From JALRAP01 sp046302815 (GTDB lineage Bacteria > Bacteroidota > Bacteroidia > AKYH767-A > OLB10), in contig JBKCHO010000014.1 in the NCBI GenBank assembly GCA_046302815.1, positions 8,653-72,652 on the forward strand: a DNA stretch of 64,000 nt, read 5' to 3'. Positions 45,674 through 54,560 of this stretch are shown here, in pieces. The notes below the pieces were generated by a model. The model saw only the letters and a program-made list of their open reading frames with translations, made no database searches and was not told where the DNA came from. The translations under genes and the position numbers were made by a program. Within the stretch, counting starts at the first letter, position 1; each line of letters opens with the position of its first letter.

Positions 45674-46699
45674 TCATTTCGAGCCCCAGAGCCGCTGTAC
45701 GCCTCTTCGAAAATCCAATTTGTATGCTAGTTCGAGTGCAATGAAACTGTGTGCATCCTTACTTGATGGATTACCCCTTGGGCTCATGCCTACTCCGTTT
45801 GGATTTCCACGACCCAAACCGGTAGGATCAGAAATATACAATGCCAACTCCTGTTTAATCGGATCTCCAGAATATGTAGAGGCGATTTCACTATAAGTTG
45901 GATACCTGTTGCTTACATCATCTATTAAATCGGTGAAAAACATATAATATCCGAATTCCATTGAGGCGGTCAAACTCTTGGAAAGGCCATAGCGCAGTCC
46001 AAAACCCAAGGGAATTGCCAAATTCACCATTTTACTTTTCTTGGTCAATTTACCCTCAACCGTTGCGGAACCGCCTTCTGTTATCCAATCATTCAATTCA
46101 GTTTCATATTCGCCATCTTTTTCAATTATGTTTCCTTCACTACCTGGTCCCCCATAGGCTATATCACGAATGGTGCCATCAGGCCAATAATGATATCTGT
46201 TGTTTATATCGATATCTCCATTGAACAAATCGGCCTTTGGCGCTCCGTAATAAGCACCAATGCCCGTGAAAAAGAAAAACGCCGGAGGCTGTAAATGGAG
46301 CGGAACCCTAGGGTTCTTGTAATAGGTATATGTGACATGAGTGGAAATTCCAAATAGATCATTTCTGAACCCGATACCCCGTCCATAATTACGAAGCTCA
46401 AAGCCTTCTCTTCCTCCGTAAGGAATCACCTCATCCAGTTGCAATCGGTTCCAAGAAAGCCTTATTTCAGCTGATACTGGACGATAAAATTGTCCAGAAT
46501 AAGACCCGGGTTTCAGAAAATTCCTAAAAGTAACAGCAACTCCTGGTTGCGTGGAGTTTGACTTAAACCAATCGTCATGACCCAAATCCCCGTAATAATT
46601 AGTAATCCCACTGGAGAGTCCTATTTCTACTGGGCTCTGCGCTGTGGATTTTCCAAAATAAAGCAGCGATAGTGAAACAAGCAATAAGTTCCTTGTCAT
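45674..46699 (-). CDS. Outer-membrane beta-barrel protein, DUF6089-like
   Basis: Read from ATG 46699, which begins the signal peptide MTRNLLLVSLSLLYFGKSTAQ. The mature part has the pattern VEIGLSSGITNYYGDLGH then RPVSAEIRLSWNRLQLDE, as in the DUF6089 family found in Bacteroidota outer membranes, plus periodic aromatic strands. It has an internal loop with a Ser/Gly-rich stretch and ends LAYKLDFRRGVQRLWGSK. About 341 residues. Function unknown; probable porin or surface barrel. Confidence 0.8.
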   Translation of the reverse strand: MTRNLLLVSLSLLYFGKSTAQSPVEIGLSSGITNYYGDLGHDDWFKSNSTQPGVAVTFRNFLKPGSYSGQFYRPVSAEIRLSWNRLQLDEVIPYGGREGFELRNYGRGIGFRNDLFGISTHVTYTYYKNPRVPLHLQPPAFFFFTGIGAYYGAPKADLFNGDIDINNRYHYWPDGTIRDIAYGGPGSEGNIIEKDGEYETELNDWITEGGSATVEGKLTKKSKMVNLAIPLGFGLRYGLSKSLTASMEFGYYMFFTDLIDDVSNRYPTYSEIASTYSGDPIKQELALYISDPTGLGRGNPNGVGMSPRGNPSSKDAHSFIALELAYKLDFRRGVQRLWGSK

Positions 46700-46750
46700 G
46701 GCAATTGTTTGATAAGGTTTTATCAATACCAATGTAGAGAAAACGAACTA

Positions 46751-46775
46751 AAAAAACAACTGACTAAAGTCAGTT
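46751..46775 (-). terminator. Terminator of the cyclase-family gene
   Basis: AACTGACT (46758-46765) pairs with AGTCAGTT (46768-46775). On the minus strand the stem is followed by GTTTTTTTAG, a good U-tract ending the gene at 46785. Confidence 0.7.
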
Positions 46776-46784
46776 TTGCCCGAT

Positions 46785-47531
46785 TTATTCGATACGGTAT
46801 AGTATGGGCTTGGAGGGGCTGGCATCATTCTCCAAGGCCGTCACCATCAAATTCAAAAGATAATCGCCGTCTTTGATTTCATTATCAATAAAAACCAATT
46901 CTGAAATGGTGGCACCATGTCGGGGTGCTTCCGGATAATTCCAAAAAACATGGTGGGCGGCCAGTTTCCCCTCATCTTGTTCTCTGTCGATGGAAGGTAA
47001 GTCTATTAGCAAATGTAGGATGCCTCTGTCCACGAGAAGTCGGGCTGCATCTACAGACAAATAGGGAGGGTTGGAATTCGAATACTGAGCCTTTTTTTTC
47101 TGATCGCCATTTGGAAGGGTTCTGATTGCTACGGCAGTGGCTCCTTTGTGTAAATTCCAACCAGCCACCTGTTCAGAAGTAATTACTTTATCGTTGCCCA
47201 TAACCATGGGCGAAACTGTTACCAGAGAGCACAAGGCAAAGAAATGTTTCAGCTCCTTGTTCAGGGAATGACATTCCTTACTGATATGTCCCATACATTC
47301 AGTGTGAGTTCCATTCCCATGTGGATTCAAATAAACATTCTTGAAATTTACGGGGCCTCCCTTGGTCACATCTCCAATCCAATCACCCATTATCACCGGC
47401 TCTATACGAACAGGTCCGCAATACCATGCATTGACCGTATTGATTCCCGCCTCAAGCGGAATTGAAATATCAAGAGGCTTCGAAAAATCCACCTGGATCT
47501 CAAACCCGGAAATGTTTATTGCTGCTCTCAT
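46785..47531 (-). CDS. Cyclase-family hydrolase, kynurenine-formamidase-like
   Basis: This 248-residue metal-dependent hydrolase has the family motif HGNGTHTECMGHI (residues about 71-83), which aligns with HxGTHxDxPxH but has Glu instead of the Asp and Met for the Pro. Other blocks: SVDAARLLVDRGILHLLIDLPSIDRE and NYPEAPRHGATISELVF. Kynurenine formamidase (KynB) converts N-formylkynurenine to kynurenine; related cyclase-family members act on other amides. A role in tryptophan catabolism would fit HAAO at 54561-55088, but is inferred. It is followed by a terminator. Confidence 0.7.
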   Translation of the reverse strand: MRAAINISGFEIQVDFSKPLDISIPLEAGINTVNAWYCGPVRIEPVIMGDWIGDVTKGGPVNFKNVYLNPHGNGTHTECMGHISKECHSLNKELKHFFALCSLVTVSPMVMGNDKVITSEQVAGWNLHKGATAVAIRTLPNGDQKKKAQYSNSNPPYLSVDAARLLVDRGILHLLIDLPSIDREQDEGKLAAHHVFWNYPEAPRHGATISELVFIDNEIKDGDYLLNLMVTALENDASPSKPILYRIE

Positions 47532-47603
47532 GTTGATGTGAATTTAGAAATAAATTCCGAAAATATTAATCCTGACTTTCATTCAAAAACCAAAAGCATT
47601 GAA

Positions 47604-48728
47604 TCAAACTATAAACAGGTCGGAGGCGATGCGGTCGGCTAAATGCTGTCCGCTTCTACTAAGAGAGTAATGTCCGTTTTTTAGTATGATATGTCCTGAA
47701 TCAAGATACTGTTTGACATTTTCATTGAAGTGGATTTCGAATTCCTTGCCGTAGTTTCGGCAGATGTGATCTAGAGAAACCCCATCAATGGTTCTCAATC
47801 GTGTCATCACATGCTCATTATACTTATCTTTGATAGACAGAATCTCACTCGTATAGCTTAGATTTCCGCTTTGCAAGAATCGGATATAGGTGGCGTTATT
47901 AGGTACATTCCAACTTCTTTCCATGCCGTTGTATGAATGTGCGGATGGACCTAAGCCAATATAACTTGTGTTGTTCCAGTATCGACTGTTGTGTCTGGAA
48001 CGGAAGCCCGGTTTGGCGAAATTCGAAATCTCATAATGCTCGAAACCGTGTGCTATAGCCGCATCCATCAGATATGAAAACTGTTCAGCATACGCCTCAT
48101 CGGGTTCGGGCAACACATGGCGGCTTAGGACAGCCTTATGTAGCATGGTTTTAGGCTCTATTGTTAACCCGTAGCAGGACAAGTGTTTTACAGGCAAGGA
48201 AAATGCTTGCTCCAAGTTAGTCGCCCACTTACCAATGCCAGAGCCAGGGATTCCGTAAATGAGATCAATGGTGATATTGTCAAATCCGATCTCTGCAGAA
48301 TCATAGACAGAACGAATCGCCTGGGATGAATCATGGGCACGGTTCATGAAAACAAGTTCGGAATCGTGGAAAGACTGCACTCCAATACTCAACCGATTAA
48401 TCGGAGTGGATTTCAATTCCGTTAATTTGATTTTATCCAAATCATCGGGGTTGGCCTCCAAAGTGCATTCAAAACTCTCCGATAACGAAAAATTCTTGTG
48501 GATTGAATTGAAGATCCGATCTAGTGACTCCAAAGACAAAAGCGAAGGAGTGCCTCCGCCAAAATACACGGTCTCTATTGGTGTTCCCTTGGGGAGATAA
48601 CCATTGCGCAAATTCATTTCCAAACAAATGGCATCCACCATTTGATGCATAGAATCCGTATTGACTGAAAAATGAAAATCGCAATAATTACACGACTTTT
48701 TACAAAATGGGATGTGGATATATATCAA
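47604..48728 (-). CDS. hemW: Radical SAM heme chaperone HemW-like protein
   Basis: This 374-residue radical SAM protein carries YIHIPFCKKSCNYCDF (CxxxCxxC iron-sulfur ligands near residues 9-16). It also has ETVYFGGGTPSLL, LEANPDDL, RLSIGVQSFHD and DNITIDLIYGIPG. The catalytic second-Cys site of the oxygen-independent coproporphyrinogen oxidase is not evident, so heme chaperone (HemW) is more likely. The start codon is TTG at 48728: a stop lies a few codons upstream and no ATG is available, which is decisive. On the minus strand it lies downstream of the histidine kinase gene and 72 bases upstream of the cyclase-family gene. Confidence 0.88.
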   Translation of the reverse strand: MIYIHIPFCKKSCNYCDFHFSVNTDSMHQMVDAICLEMNLRNGYLPKGTPIETVYFGGGTPSLLSLESLDRIFNSIHKNFSLSESFECTLEANPDDLDKIKLTELKSTPINRLSIGVQSFHDSELVFMNRAHDSSQAIRSVYDSAEIGFDNITIDLIYGIPGSGIGKWATNLEQAFSLPVKHLSCYGLTIEPKTMLHKAVLSRHVLPEPDEAYAEQFSYLMDAAIAHGFEHYEISNFAKPGFRSRHNSRYWNNTSYIGLGPSAHSYNGMERSWNVPNNATYIRFLQSGNLSYTSEILSIKDKYNEHVMTRLRTIDGVSLDHICRNYGKEFEIHFNENVKQYLDSGHIILKNGHYSLSRSGQHLADRIASDLFIV

Positions 48729-48760
48729 GACACTGATGCGTTTCTAAAATAAGCAAGTCC

Positions 48761-49927
48761 TCAACCCTGCTTTGGCAAGACTATTCGGAAGGTGGTGCCT
48801 TTGTTTTGTTCAGAGCTCTTCACGAAAATTTTGCCTCCGTGGTATTCCTCAACGATGCGCTTGGATAGCGAAAGTCCAAGTCCCCAGCCACGACTCTTGG
48901 AAGTGAAGCCGGGCTTAAAAACCGTTTGATATTTTGATTTTGGAATACCCTTGCCGGTATCCGAAACATCGATATAAACGAATTGTGATTGATCGGTTAC
49001 GGTAACATTCAATGAACCCTGACCTTCCATGGCATCTACAGCATTCTTAAACAGATTTTCCAAAACCCATTCGAAAAGAGGAATATTCATAGGAGCCATT
49101 ACATCGTGAGACGATGGTTGGTTCAAATGGAATTGGACTTTAGAGGATGTTCGAGGCGAAAAATATTCGATAGACTTCTGCACCACTTGTCCTACGCTTT
49201 CCTTCTTCAAAGAAGGGGCGGAGCCGATTTTGGAGAAACGCTCGGATATGGTGTTCAGCCTGTTCACATCCTTCTCGATTTCGGTAGCAGGTCCTCCAGG
49301 GCCTTCCTTTGATTTGAGATATTCAACCCATGCCATCAATGAAGACAATGGCGTTCCTAATTGGTGGGCAGTCTCTTTGGCCATTCCCACCCAAACCTGA
49401 TTTTGTTCGGCTTTGCGCGAGGTACTGAAAGCTAAATATGAAACCAACAGAAACAAGCTGATTACCCCTAGTTGGAAATATGGATATAATCGCAACTGAC
49501 GGATCAGCAAAGAATCCCTGTAGTAGACATAATTCTTGTCTCCCGGATTACCGAAAACAATTTCAATGGGCTCTCGCTCTGACCGCATCTCCTCGATTTG
49601 GGATTGAATCCAAGCCTTGTCTTCTAATTTTGTTGAGTCAAGATTCCGGGATGAAATATAATTGTTCTTGGAATCCGTTAGCAGCATAGGTATGGTACTG
49701 TTGCTTCGTAACACCTCTAAAGCAAAACCCATATCGCCCGCCTCAACCACTGGGTCGCTCAACTGTTTGACCGCTTCAGCCCACAACTCCACATTCTGTT
49801 TTTCCTGTTCCGAGAGCTTGGCCACCAGCGAATTGGTATACCACATGGAAGATAGGCCAATACCCAAAGCTATGACCAACAAAGCAAGCTTCCAGCGCTG
49901 TTTTCTAGTGTAGATGTTTACGGGCAT
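48761..49927 (-). CDS. Membrane sensor histidine kinase
   Basis: This 388-residue kinase has two membrane helices (about 13-33 and 148-168) flanking an extracytoplasmic sensor of about 115 residues with no recognised fold. The catalytic part has the H-box KETAHQLGTPLSSLMAW (His near 187), N-box FEWVLENLFKNAVDAM, DTGKGIP and WGLGLSLSKRIVEE. No response regulator is encoded next to it. It is transcribed in the order AsmA-like gene, kinase, hemW, with short gaps. Confidence 0.93.
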   Translation of the reverse strand: MPVNIYTRKQRWKLALLVIALGIGLSSMWYTNSLVAKLSEQEKQNVELWAEAVKQLSDPVVEAGDMGFALEVLRSNSTIPMLLTDSKNNYISSRNLDSTKLEDKAWIQSQIEEMRSEREPIEIVFGNPGDKNYVYYRDSLLIRQLRLYPYFQLGVISLFLLVSYLAFSTSRKAEQNQVWVGMAKETAHQLGTPLSSLMAWVEYLKSKEGPGGPATEIEKDVNRLNTISERFSKIGSAPSLKKESVGQVVQKSIEYFSPRTSSKVQFHLNQPSSHDVMAPMNIPLFEWVLENLFKNAVDAMEGQGSLNVTVTDQSQFVYIDVSDTGKGIPKSKYQTVFKPGFTSKSRGWGLGLSLSKRIVEEYHGGKIFVKSSEQNKGTTFRIVLPKQG

Positions 49928-49963
49928 AACGGCATGTTCGTGGCAAAGATATGATTGTATGGT

Positions 49964-52504
49964 TTACTCATCGGTTTCCAGCTCCAGCTCTTTCACCTTG
50001 ATTTCTTCTTTTTTGACCTGACCAGAAGGTTTTTCTTCCTCATCCCTATTGCCTCCAAACTCCTTTTTCAAAAGATCTCTGATAGTATTACGCTCCTTAC
50101 GGATTTCCTCAGTGATCCTTTGTTCGGTTCCTTTTCGATCCCAAGTGAATTTGGGATCGGTTGCTGAACCTTTCATTGAAAGGAAGATTCTTGGACGACC
50201 CAGCCCATCGTCTTCAATGGTTCCAAACTCTGTATTCATCTGTCGAACCTTTCTTCCTATTATCTGAGATAGATAAAGACCCAAATGGTAATCAACCATA
50301 TTGTCAAATGTGTGCGTTCCGCTTGCCGTAAGGTCCATTGCCGAGCTTCTGATATCCATTACCGGAATGATAATTTTGCGATCTCTGATTTCAATGGTAT
50401 TGGTCAGATTTGAAAACCGAATGGTTTCCAAATCGGATCCCTTTAAATATTTGGATAAGGCGAGCATGGGTTTAAATTGTATCAACTCCCCGTTTTCAAT
50501 CGTTATGTCCCCTTTGGCGAATACCGATTTTTCATCGAGGTTCAGTTGCTTGTCCCAGCGAGATGAAAAATCCACTTTAGCGGAAAGCCTACCCTTCAAG
50601 TTTCTATCAACCAATGTGGTTTGTCCGAAATTTCCCATCTGTTGAAACAGCCGGCTTATGTCAACATTCCTAATTTGAGCTACACATGATGTTCTTACGC
50701 TGTCGACGGAACTTTCATCGATGGAGCCAGACAACCGTATCTCTCCACCGCAAGTTGAAAACTCCAAACCTGGGGAGGAAACCTTGGATTCAGAAACCAC
50801 AATGGTCCCGTCTATCGAAGTAGAATTGAATTTCCGAAAGGTCAAACTTCCTATTGAAACATCTAAAACGAATCGATGCTTATCGGTTAAGTCCAATGAG
50901 AAGGTGTCGGATTTACTAGAGCCTCCGGCTAAAATCTCATCTAGGTCAACCTTGTCGCTTTTAAATGCTGCCTCAACCTCAATACGCTGATCGTCTAACA
51001 GGAAATATGACATCAGGTTGTTGAAGCTTCCGGTAACAGTAAAATCGGTGTTGCCAATGCGACCAGCCAAGGATTCCAAGACCATGTCATTGCCTCTCAA
51101 ATGAAGTATTCCGTTCAAGCCACTCATTCCAGTCTGACTGCCTTTCCAAACAAAGCCGGCGTTGGCAAAACGAATGGAACCGGAGGAGCGATAGGTTGAT
51201 TTTTCTTTGGCTATTCCATTGAATGAAATATCAGCGCTGATGCTTCCTTGTAGGGCTTCTATGGTGTCGGGCTTGTAGAACCTACTTAAAACATCCAGGT
51301 CTGCATCCAATTTGAGAGTCAAATCCAACTTGGGATTGGAGAAGTCCTCGAGATTCATGTTCAATTGGAAGGGTGCGCCTTCAAGATTGGCCGCGATAGA
51401 CTTCAAGACAAGACTCTCGTAAGGAGCTGCATTACTTTTCCGGCTAATGAAAGTGCCGCTTCCATTGAGCTCAGAGATGTTGTAGTTGGTGCCCTCGGGG
51501 TTGGCTTTGGCATTTCTTGCAGTAAAATCCAATTTGAAAACAGGAGTGTATCCATCTCCTACCCGACCCTTGATGTTCCCTTTGAAGGTGATATCTCCAC
51601 TGCAGTTGAATTCCGCAAATTTTCCAATCACAGATTTTGGAAGCAGGGAAATCAAGGAGGCAATATCCGCATCCTTGGATGAAAAATCCAAATTCATCTC
51701 CGTTTGCTTGCCCTTTGTGTTGATATCACCACCTATCAGAAATTGCATCCCCGAAAGCTTGACCTTACTTTCACCTATTTGATAGGTGCCCGACTTATTG
51801 TCGACCTCGATAGAGGCGAGTATCTCACATGGTTTACCATCAACATATCTGACACCGGAGATCAAGACGGATGCAGACCGCATAGTCGCTTCGAGGCTTG
51901 CCGAATACTTGTCTGTGGAGATGTCTCCACCTAATTCACCTTCATCGATGTGGAAACGGTATGTTTGGTTGGACTTTCGATTGAGATATTCGAATTTGGT
52001 ATTAGTAATCAAAATGGTTTTAAGATCGACCTTCATACCTCCCTCACCGGAAGTGGTGTCTTCCTTGAAAATATCATAATTGTTGCGCCCTTTTCGATCT
52101 GTAAAGATGTTTACCGAAGCATCTTCCAGTTCCACTCCCCTGAGTTTAACATTACCCGTGAACAGATCCCAGAGTCGGAATTGGAATCCGATAAAACCTG
52201 CATTTAGCAAACTGGGGTCGTCCTCAAATCCTGTAGGATTGGACACCATAACATCCTTGAAACGGACAGATGCGTTGGGAAAAGAGGAAAAAACGGTGAA
52301 TTCCATTTCACGAACATCAACGCGTGCTTTCAGCCTTGCGTTTACAGCATTCACAACCGAGATGCGGAGGGCATCTCCGTAGATGAAAGTAATCAACCAT
52401 CCAATCAAACCGACCACAACCGAAAACAATCCCATCCACAATAGGATTTTCGAGAGTCTTTTACGGGAAGGTTTTTCGTCAACTGAATGTTGAAACTCGC
52501 TCAC
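49964..52504 (-). CDS. AsmA-family inner-membrane protein
   Basis: This 846-residue protein has one N-terminal membrane helix (about 23-43: ILLWMGLFSVVVGLIGWLI) and a long periplasmic beta-rich region of many hydrophobic strands. The AsmA hallmarks include the first strand region RISVVNAVNARLKARVDVREMEFTVFSSFPNASVRFKDV, and C-terminal DLTASGTHTFDNMVDYHLGLYL, with a charged tail of EEE/KKEE. AsmA-like proteins support phospholipid transfer and outer-membrane homeostasis. It lies upstream of the kinase on the same strand, 36 bases away. Confidence 0.85.
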   Translation of the reverse strand: MSEFQHSVDEKPSRKRLSKILLWMGLFSVVVGLIGWLITFIYGDALRISVVNAVNARLKARVDVREMEFTVFSSFPNASVRFKDVMVSNPTGFEDDPSLLNAGFIGFQFRLWDLFTGNVKLRGVELEDASVNIFTDRKGRNNYDIFKEDTTSGEGGMKVDLKTILITNTKFEYLNRKSNQTYRFHIDEGELGGDISTDKYSASLEATMRSASVLISGVRYVDGKPCEILASIEVDNKSGTYQIGESKVKLSGMQFLIGGDINTKGKQTEMNLDFSSKDADIASLISLLPKSVIGKFAEFNCSGDITFKGNIKGRVGDGYTPVFKLDFTARNAKANPEGTNYNISELNGSGTFISRKSNAAPYESLVLKSIAANLEGAPFQLNMNLEDFSNPKLDLTLKLDADLDVLSRFYKPDTIEALQGSISADISFNGIAKEKSTYRSSGSIRFANAGFVWKGSQTGMSGLNGILHLRGNDMVLESLAGRIGNTDFTVTGSFNNLMSYFLLDDQRIEVEAAFKSDKVDLDEILAGGSSKSDTFSLDLTDKHRFVLDVSIGSLTFRKFNSTSIDGTIVVSESKVSSPGLEFSTCGGEIRLSGSIDESSVDSVRTSCVAQIRNVDISRLFQQMGNFGQTTLVDRNLKGRLSAKVDFSSRWDKQLNLDEKSVFAKGDITIENGELIQFKPMLALSKYLKGSDLETIRFSNLTNTIEIRDRKIIIPVMDIRSSAMDLTASGTHTFDNMVDYHLGLYLSQIIGRKVRQMNTEFGTIEDDGLGRPRIFLSMKGSATDPKFTWDRKGTEQRITEEIRKERNTIRDLLKKEFGGNRDEEEKPSGQVKKEEIKVKELELETDE

Positions 52505-52572
52505 CTGATAGAAATGCGGTTAGTCCTTTTTTATTGTGTTGAATACCTAAATGTCGGTCATGTTTACAGACC

Positions 52573-52603
52573 AAAAAAAGGGGCCCGCTGTTGCAAGGGC
52601 CCC
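52573..52603 (-). terminator. Terminator of the superoxide dismutase gene
   Basis: GGGGCCC (52580-52586) and GGGCCCC (52597-52603) make a very stable stem. On the minus strand it is followed by TTTTTTT, right after the sod stop codon. Confidence 0.9.
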
Positions 52604-52607
52604 GAAA

Positions 52608-53213
52608 TTATTTGGCAGAAAACCTGGCCGAGACCTCTCCCCAATTTACGATATTCCAAAACGAAGCGATGTAGTCGGGTCTGCGGTTTTGGTAATTAAG
52701 GTAATAGGCGTGTTCCCATACATCCAATCCCAAAATTGGAGTACCCTTCACTTCGGCAATATCCATCAAAGGATTATCTTGGTTGGGGGTGGATGCTACT
52801 TCAAGTTTGCCATCTGACTTCTTGACCAACCATGCCCACCCGGAGCCAAATCTAGTAGCACCTGCCGTGGAGAAGCGGGACTTGAACTCATCAAATGAAC
52901 CGAAAGCGGATTGTATAGCCTCCAAGAGTTCGCCCGTGGGGGCCCCTCCCCCCGCTGGAGAAAGCACTTTCCAAAACAAATCGTGGTTGTAGTGCCCGCC
53001 TCCATTATTTCTTACCGCCATAGGGTATTTGGATATGTTTTTACAGATCTCCTCAATGGAAAGCTGCTCTGCATCGGTTCCGGAAATAGCGTTATTTAAG
53101 TTGGTAACATAGGCTTGATGGTGTTTCCCATGATGTATTTCCATGGTACGGGCATCAATATTGGGTTCTAGGGCGTTAAACGAATAAGGAAGTGCGGGTA
53201 ATTCAAAAGCCAT
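52608..53213 (-). CDS. Fe/Mn superoxide dismutase
   Basis: This 201-residue enzyme dismutates superoxide. The metal ligands are His27 (EIHHGKHHQAY), His77 (GGGHYNHDLFW, with second-sphere His/Tyr), Asp164 and His168 (LGLDVWEHAYYLNYQNRR). The second-sphere pattern GGGAP near 88 and QDNP near 145 is of the sort seen in cambialistic or Mn-type enzymes, but I cannot decide the metal. No signal peptide is present, so it is cytosolic. Its promoter box lies at 53260-53267. Confidence 0.95.
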   Translation of the reverse strand: MAFELPALPYSFNALEPNIDARTMEIHHGKHHQAYVTNLNNAISGTDAEQLSIEEICKNISKYPMAVRNNGGGHYNHDLFWKVLSPAGGGAPTGELLEAIQSAFGSFDEFKSRFSTAGATRFGSGWAWLVKKSDGKLEVASTPNQDNPLMDIAEVKGTPILGLDVWEHAYYLNYQNRRPDYIASFWNIVNWGEVSARFSAK

Positions 53214-53259
53214 GATTTTCAGTATTTTAAGGGTTTTAAAACAGGTTGTAAAGGGTTCT

Positions 53260-53267
53260 CAAAGTTA
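53260..53267 (-). promoter_or_regulatory. -7 box upstream of superoxide dismutase
   Basis: On the minus strand TAACTTTG matches TAnnTTTG, 46 bases before the start codon. I see no TTG at the expected -33 position. Confidence 0.5.
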
Positions 53268-53347
53268 ACAAAATGAACTTTGGAGAGGTTGGATTGGGCC
53301 TCCAAAAAAAAATTTTAAGCCGTTGGTTACGATATGATTAAATCCTC

Positions 53348-53355
53348 TATATTTG
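53348..53355 (+). promoter_or_regulatory. -7 box upstream of the Ala-rich lipoprotein gene
   Basis: TATATTTG is a perfect match to the -7 consensus, 33 bases before the ATG. A TTG lies 22 bases upstream (53323-53325), slightly too far for the ideal spacing. Confidence 0.6.
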
Positions 53356-53388
53356 CGCCACAAAACTTAATCTAAAACCAACAACACA

Positions 53389-53610
53389 ATGAAAAAAGTA
53401 TTTGCTGTACTAGCTGTAGCTGGTATGTTCGCATTCGTAGCTTGTGGTCCTAAGGCTGAAGAAGCTACTACTGAGACCACTGACTCTGCTGCAACTGTAG
53501 AAGCTGCTCCTGTAGTAGAAGAAGCTGCTCCTGCTCCAATGGATTCAGCTGCTGCTGCTGCTCCTGCAGACTCTGCTGCTGCTGCTCCTGCTGCTGCTCC
53601 TGCAAAGTAA
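53389..53610 (+). CDS. Ala/Glu-rich small lipoprotein
   Basis: This 73-residue lipoprotein has a signal peptide and lipobox (MKKVFAVLAVAGMFAFVAC, Cys19 followed by GPKAEE). The mature peptide is low-complexity, built of Ala, Pro, Glu, Ser and Thr with repeats such as DSAAAAAP and EEAAP. Codon use is strikingly uniform (Ala is nearly always GCT or GCA) and unlike the mixed use of neighbouring genes, which points to very high expression. It has its own strong -7 box and terminator. Such small Bacteroidota lipoproteins are often abundant in the envelope; the function is unknown. Confidence 0.85.
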   Translation: MKKVFAVLAVAGMFAFVACGPKAEEATTETTDSAATVEAAPVVEEAAPAPMDSAAAAAPADSAAAAPAAAPAK

Positions 53611-53631
53611 TAATGGCCTTAGGGCTATTAG

Positions 53632-53663
53632 AAAAAACCCCGATGGATCCGTCGGGGTTTTTT
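53632..53663 (+). terminator. Terminator after the Ala-rich lipoprotein gene
   Basis: AAAAAACCCCGA (53632-53643) pairs with TCGGGGTTTTTT (53652-53663) and is followed by further T residues. A strong intrinsic terminator, consistent with a highly transcribed short gene. Confidence 0.92.
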
Positions 53664-53688
53664 GTTTTTTATAGAATCGAAAGAGGAA

Positions 53689-54477
53689 TTAAAGGCTTCC
53701 CGTTCGACCACCATCCACAGGTACATTGATACCCGTGATGTAGGATGCGGCCGGTGATGCCAAAAAAGCGATTGCGTTTGCAATCTCTTCAGGTTTTGCG
53801 AAGCGTCCCATAGGTATCTCCGCGATCATTTCATTTTGTAAGTCAACTACGGTCTTACCCGTTTTTGAGGATTTTGCCTCCATTAAGGAGGATAGTCTAC
53901 CCGTAGAGGTAGCTCCAGGCAGAACATTATTCACTGTAATACCGGCTGAAGCTACTTCCATCGATAAGGTTTTCGCCCAATTGGCAACAGCCGCTCGAAT
54001 GGTATTCGATACACCCAAGCCCTTCAATGGCTGTTTAACAGAAGTGGAGATTACATTGATGATGCGACCATAACCAGATTCCCGCATCCCAGGTATCAAT
54101 GCCTGCGCCATGATGTGATTGCAAACCAAATGCTGACGGAATGTAGCTTCAAACTGCTCGATTCCGGCATCCACAATCGGACCTCCTGATGGTCCGCCTG
54201 TGTTATTAACCAGAATATGCGCGCGATTACCTTTGGCAAGCCAATCCTCAATAGCCTTCTTGACTTGATTCGGATCGGAAAAATCAGCGACAATATAACC
54301 ATGTTGGACATCGGAAACAGGTGAAAGCTCATTAAATGCTTCTTGTAACGCCTGCTCATTACGCGCCACTAAAGTGACTGCGGCGCCGAGCGAGCTCAGC
54401 TCGCGGGCAGCGGCCAAGCCGATGCCTTGTGTGCTTCCGCACACAACGGCGCACTTACCTGACAGAGAAAGATTCAT
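53689..54477 (-). CDS. Short-chain dehydrogenase/reductase, atypical active site
   Basis: This 262-residue Rossmann-fold protein has the cofactor motif GSTQGIGLA (residues about 14-22) and VNNTGG. The active-site YxxxK is not present: at the equivalent place the sequence is GLGVSNTIRAAVANWAK, giving S-x-x-x-R. A similar change occurs in an SDR subfamily known to me only as uncharacterised. It is divergent from the HAAO gene (the two starts are about 80 bases apart), suggesting a shared promoter region and perhaps a role in the same pathway; that is inference. Confidence 0.85.
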   Translation of the reverse strand: MNLSLSGKCAVVCGSTQGIGLAAARELSSLGAAVTLVARNEQALQEAFNELSPVSDVQHGYIVADFSDPNQVKKAIEDWLAKGNRAHILVNNTGGPSGGPIVDAGIEQFEATFRQHLVCNHIMAQALIPGMRESGYGRIINVISTSVKQPLKGLGVSNTIRAAVANWAKTLSMEVASAGITVNNVLPGATSTGRLSSLMEAKSSKTGKTVVDLQNEMIAEIPMGRFAKPEEIANAIAFLASPAASYITGINVPVDGGRTGSL

Positions 54478-54502
54478 GTTGTAAAGATAAATAAGATGAG
54501 GT

Positions 54503-54533
54503 TTGAACCTTTGTGCATTTTTCCATTAATTTG
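54503..54533 (+). promoter_or_regulatory. Promoter of the HAAO gene
   Basis: TTG at 54503-54505, a 20-base spacer, then TTAATTTG at 54526-54533, one mismatch from the -7 consensus. Transcription would start about 24 bases before the ATG at 54561. Confidence 0.6.
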
Positions 54534-54560
54534 TGGTGCACCTTTTTAACACCTTCAGCC

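Noticed and set aside
47604..48728. Oxygen-independent coproporphyrinogen III oxidase (HemN)
   Set aside because: Length and motifs match HemW; the extra SAM-binding region of HemN is not seen.
53520..53610. Possible simple-sequence repeat (GCT-rich)
   Set aside because: It is in-frame Ala-rich coding sequence of the small lipoprotein and not a pure microsatellite.
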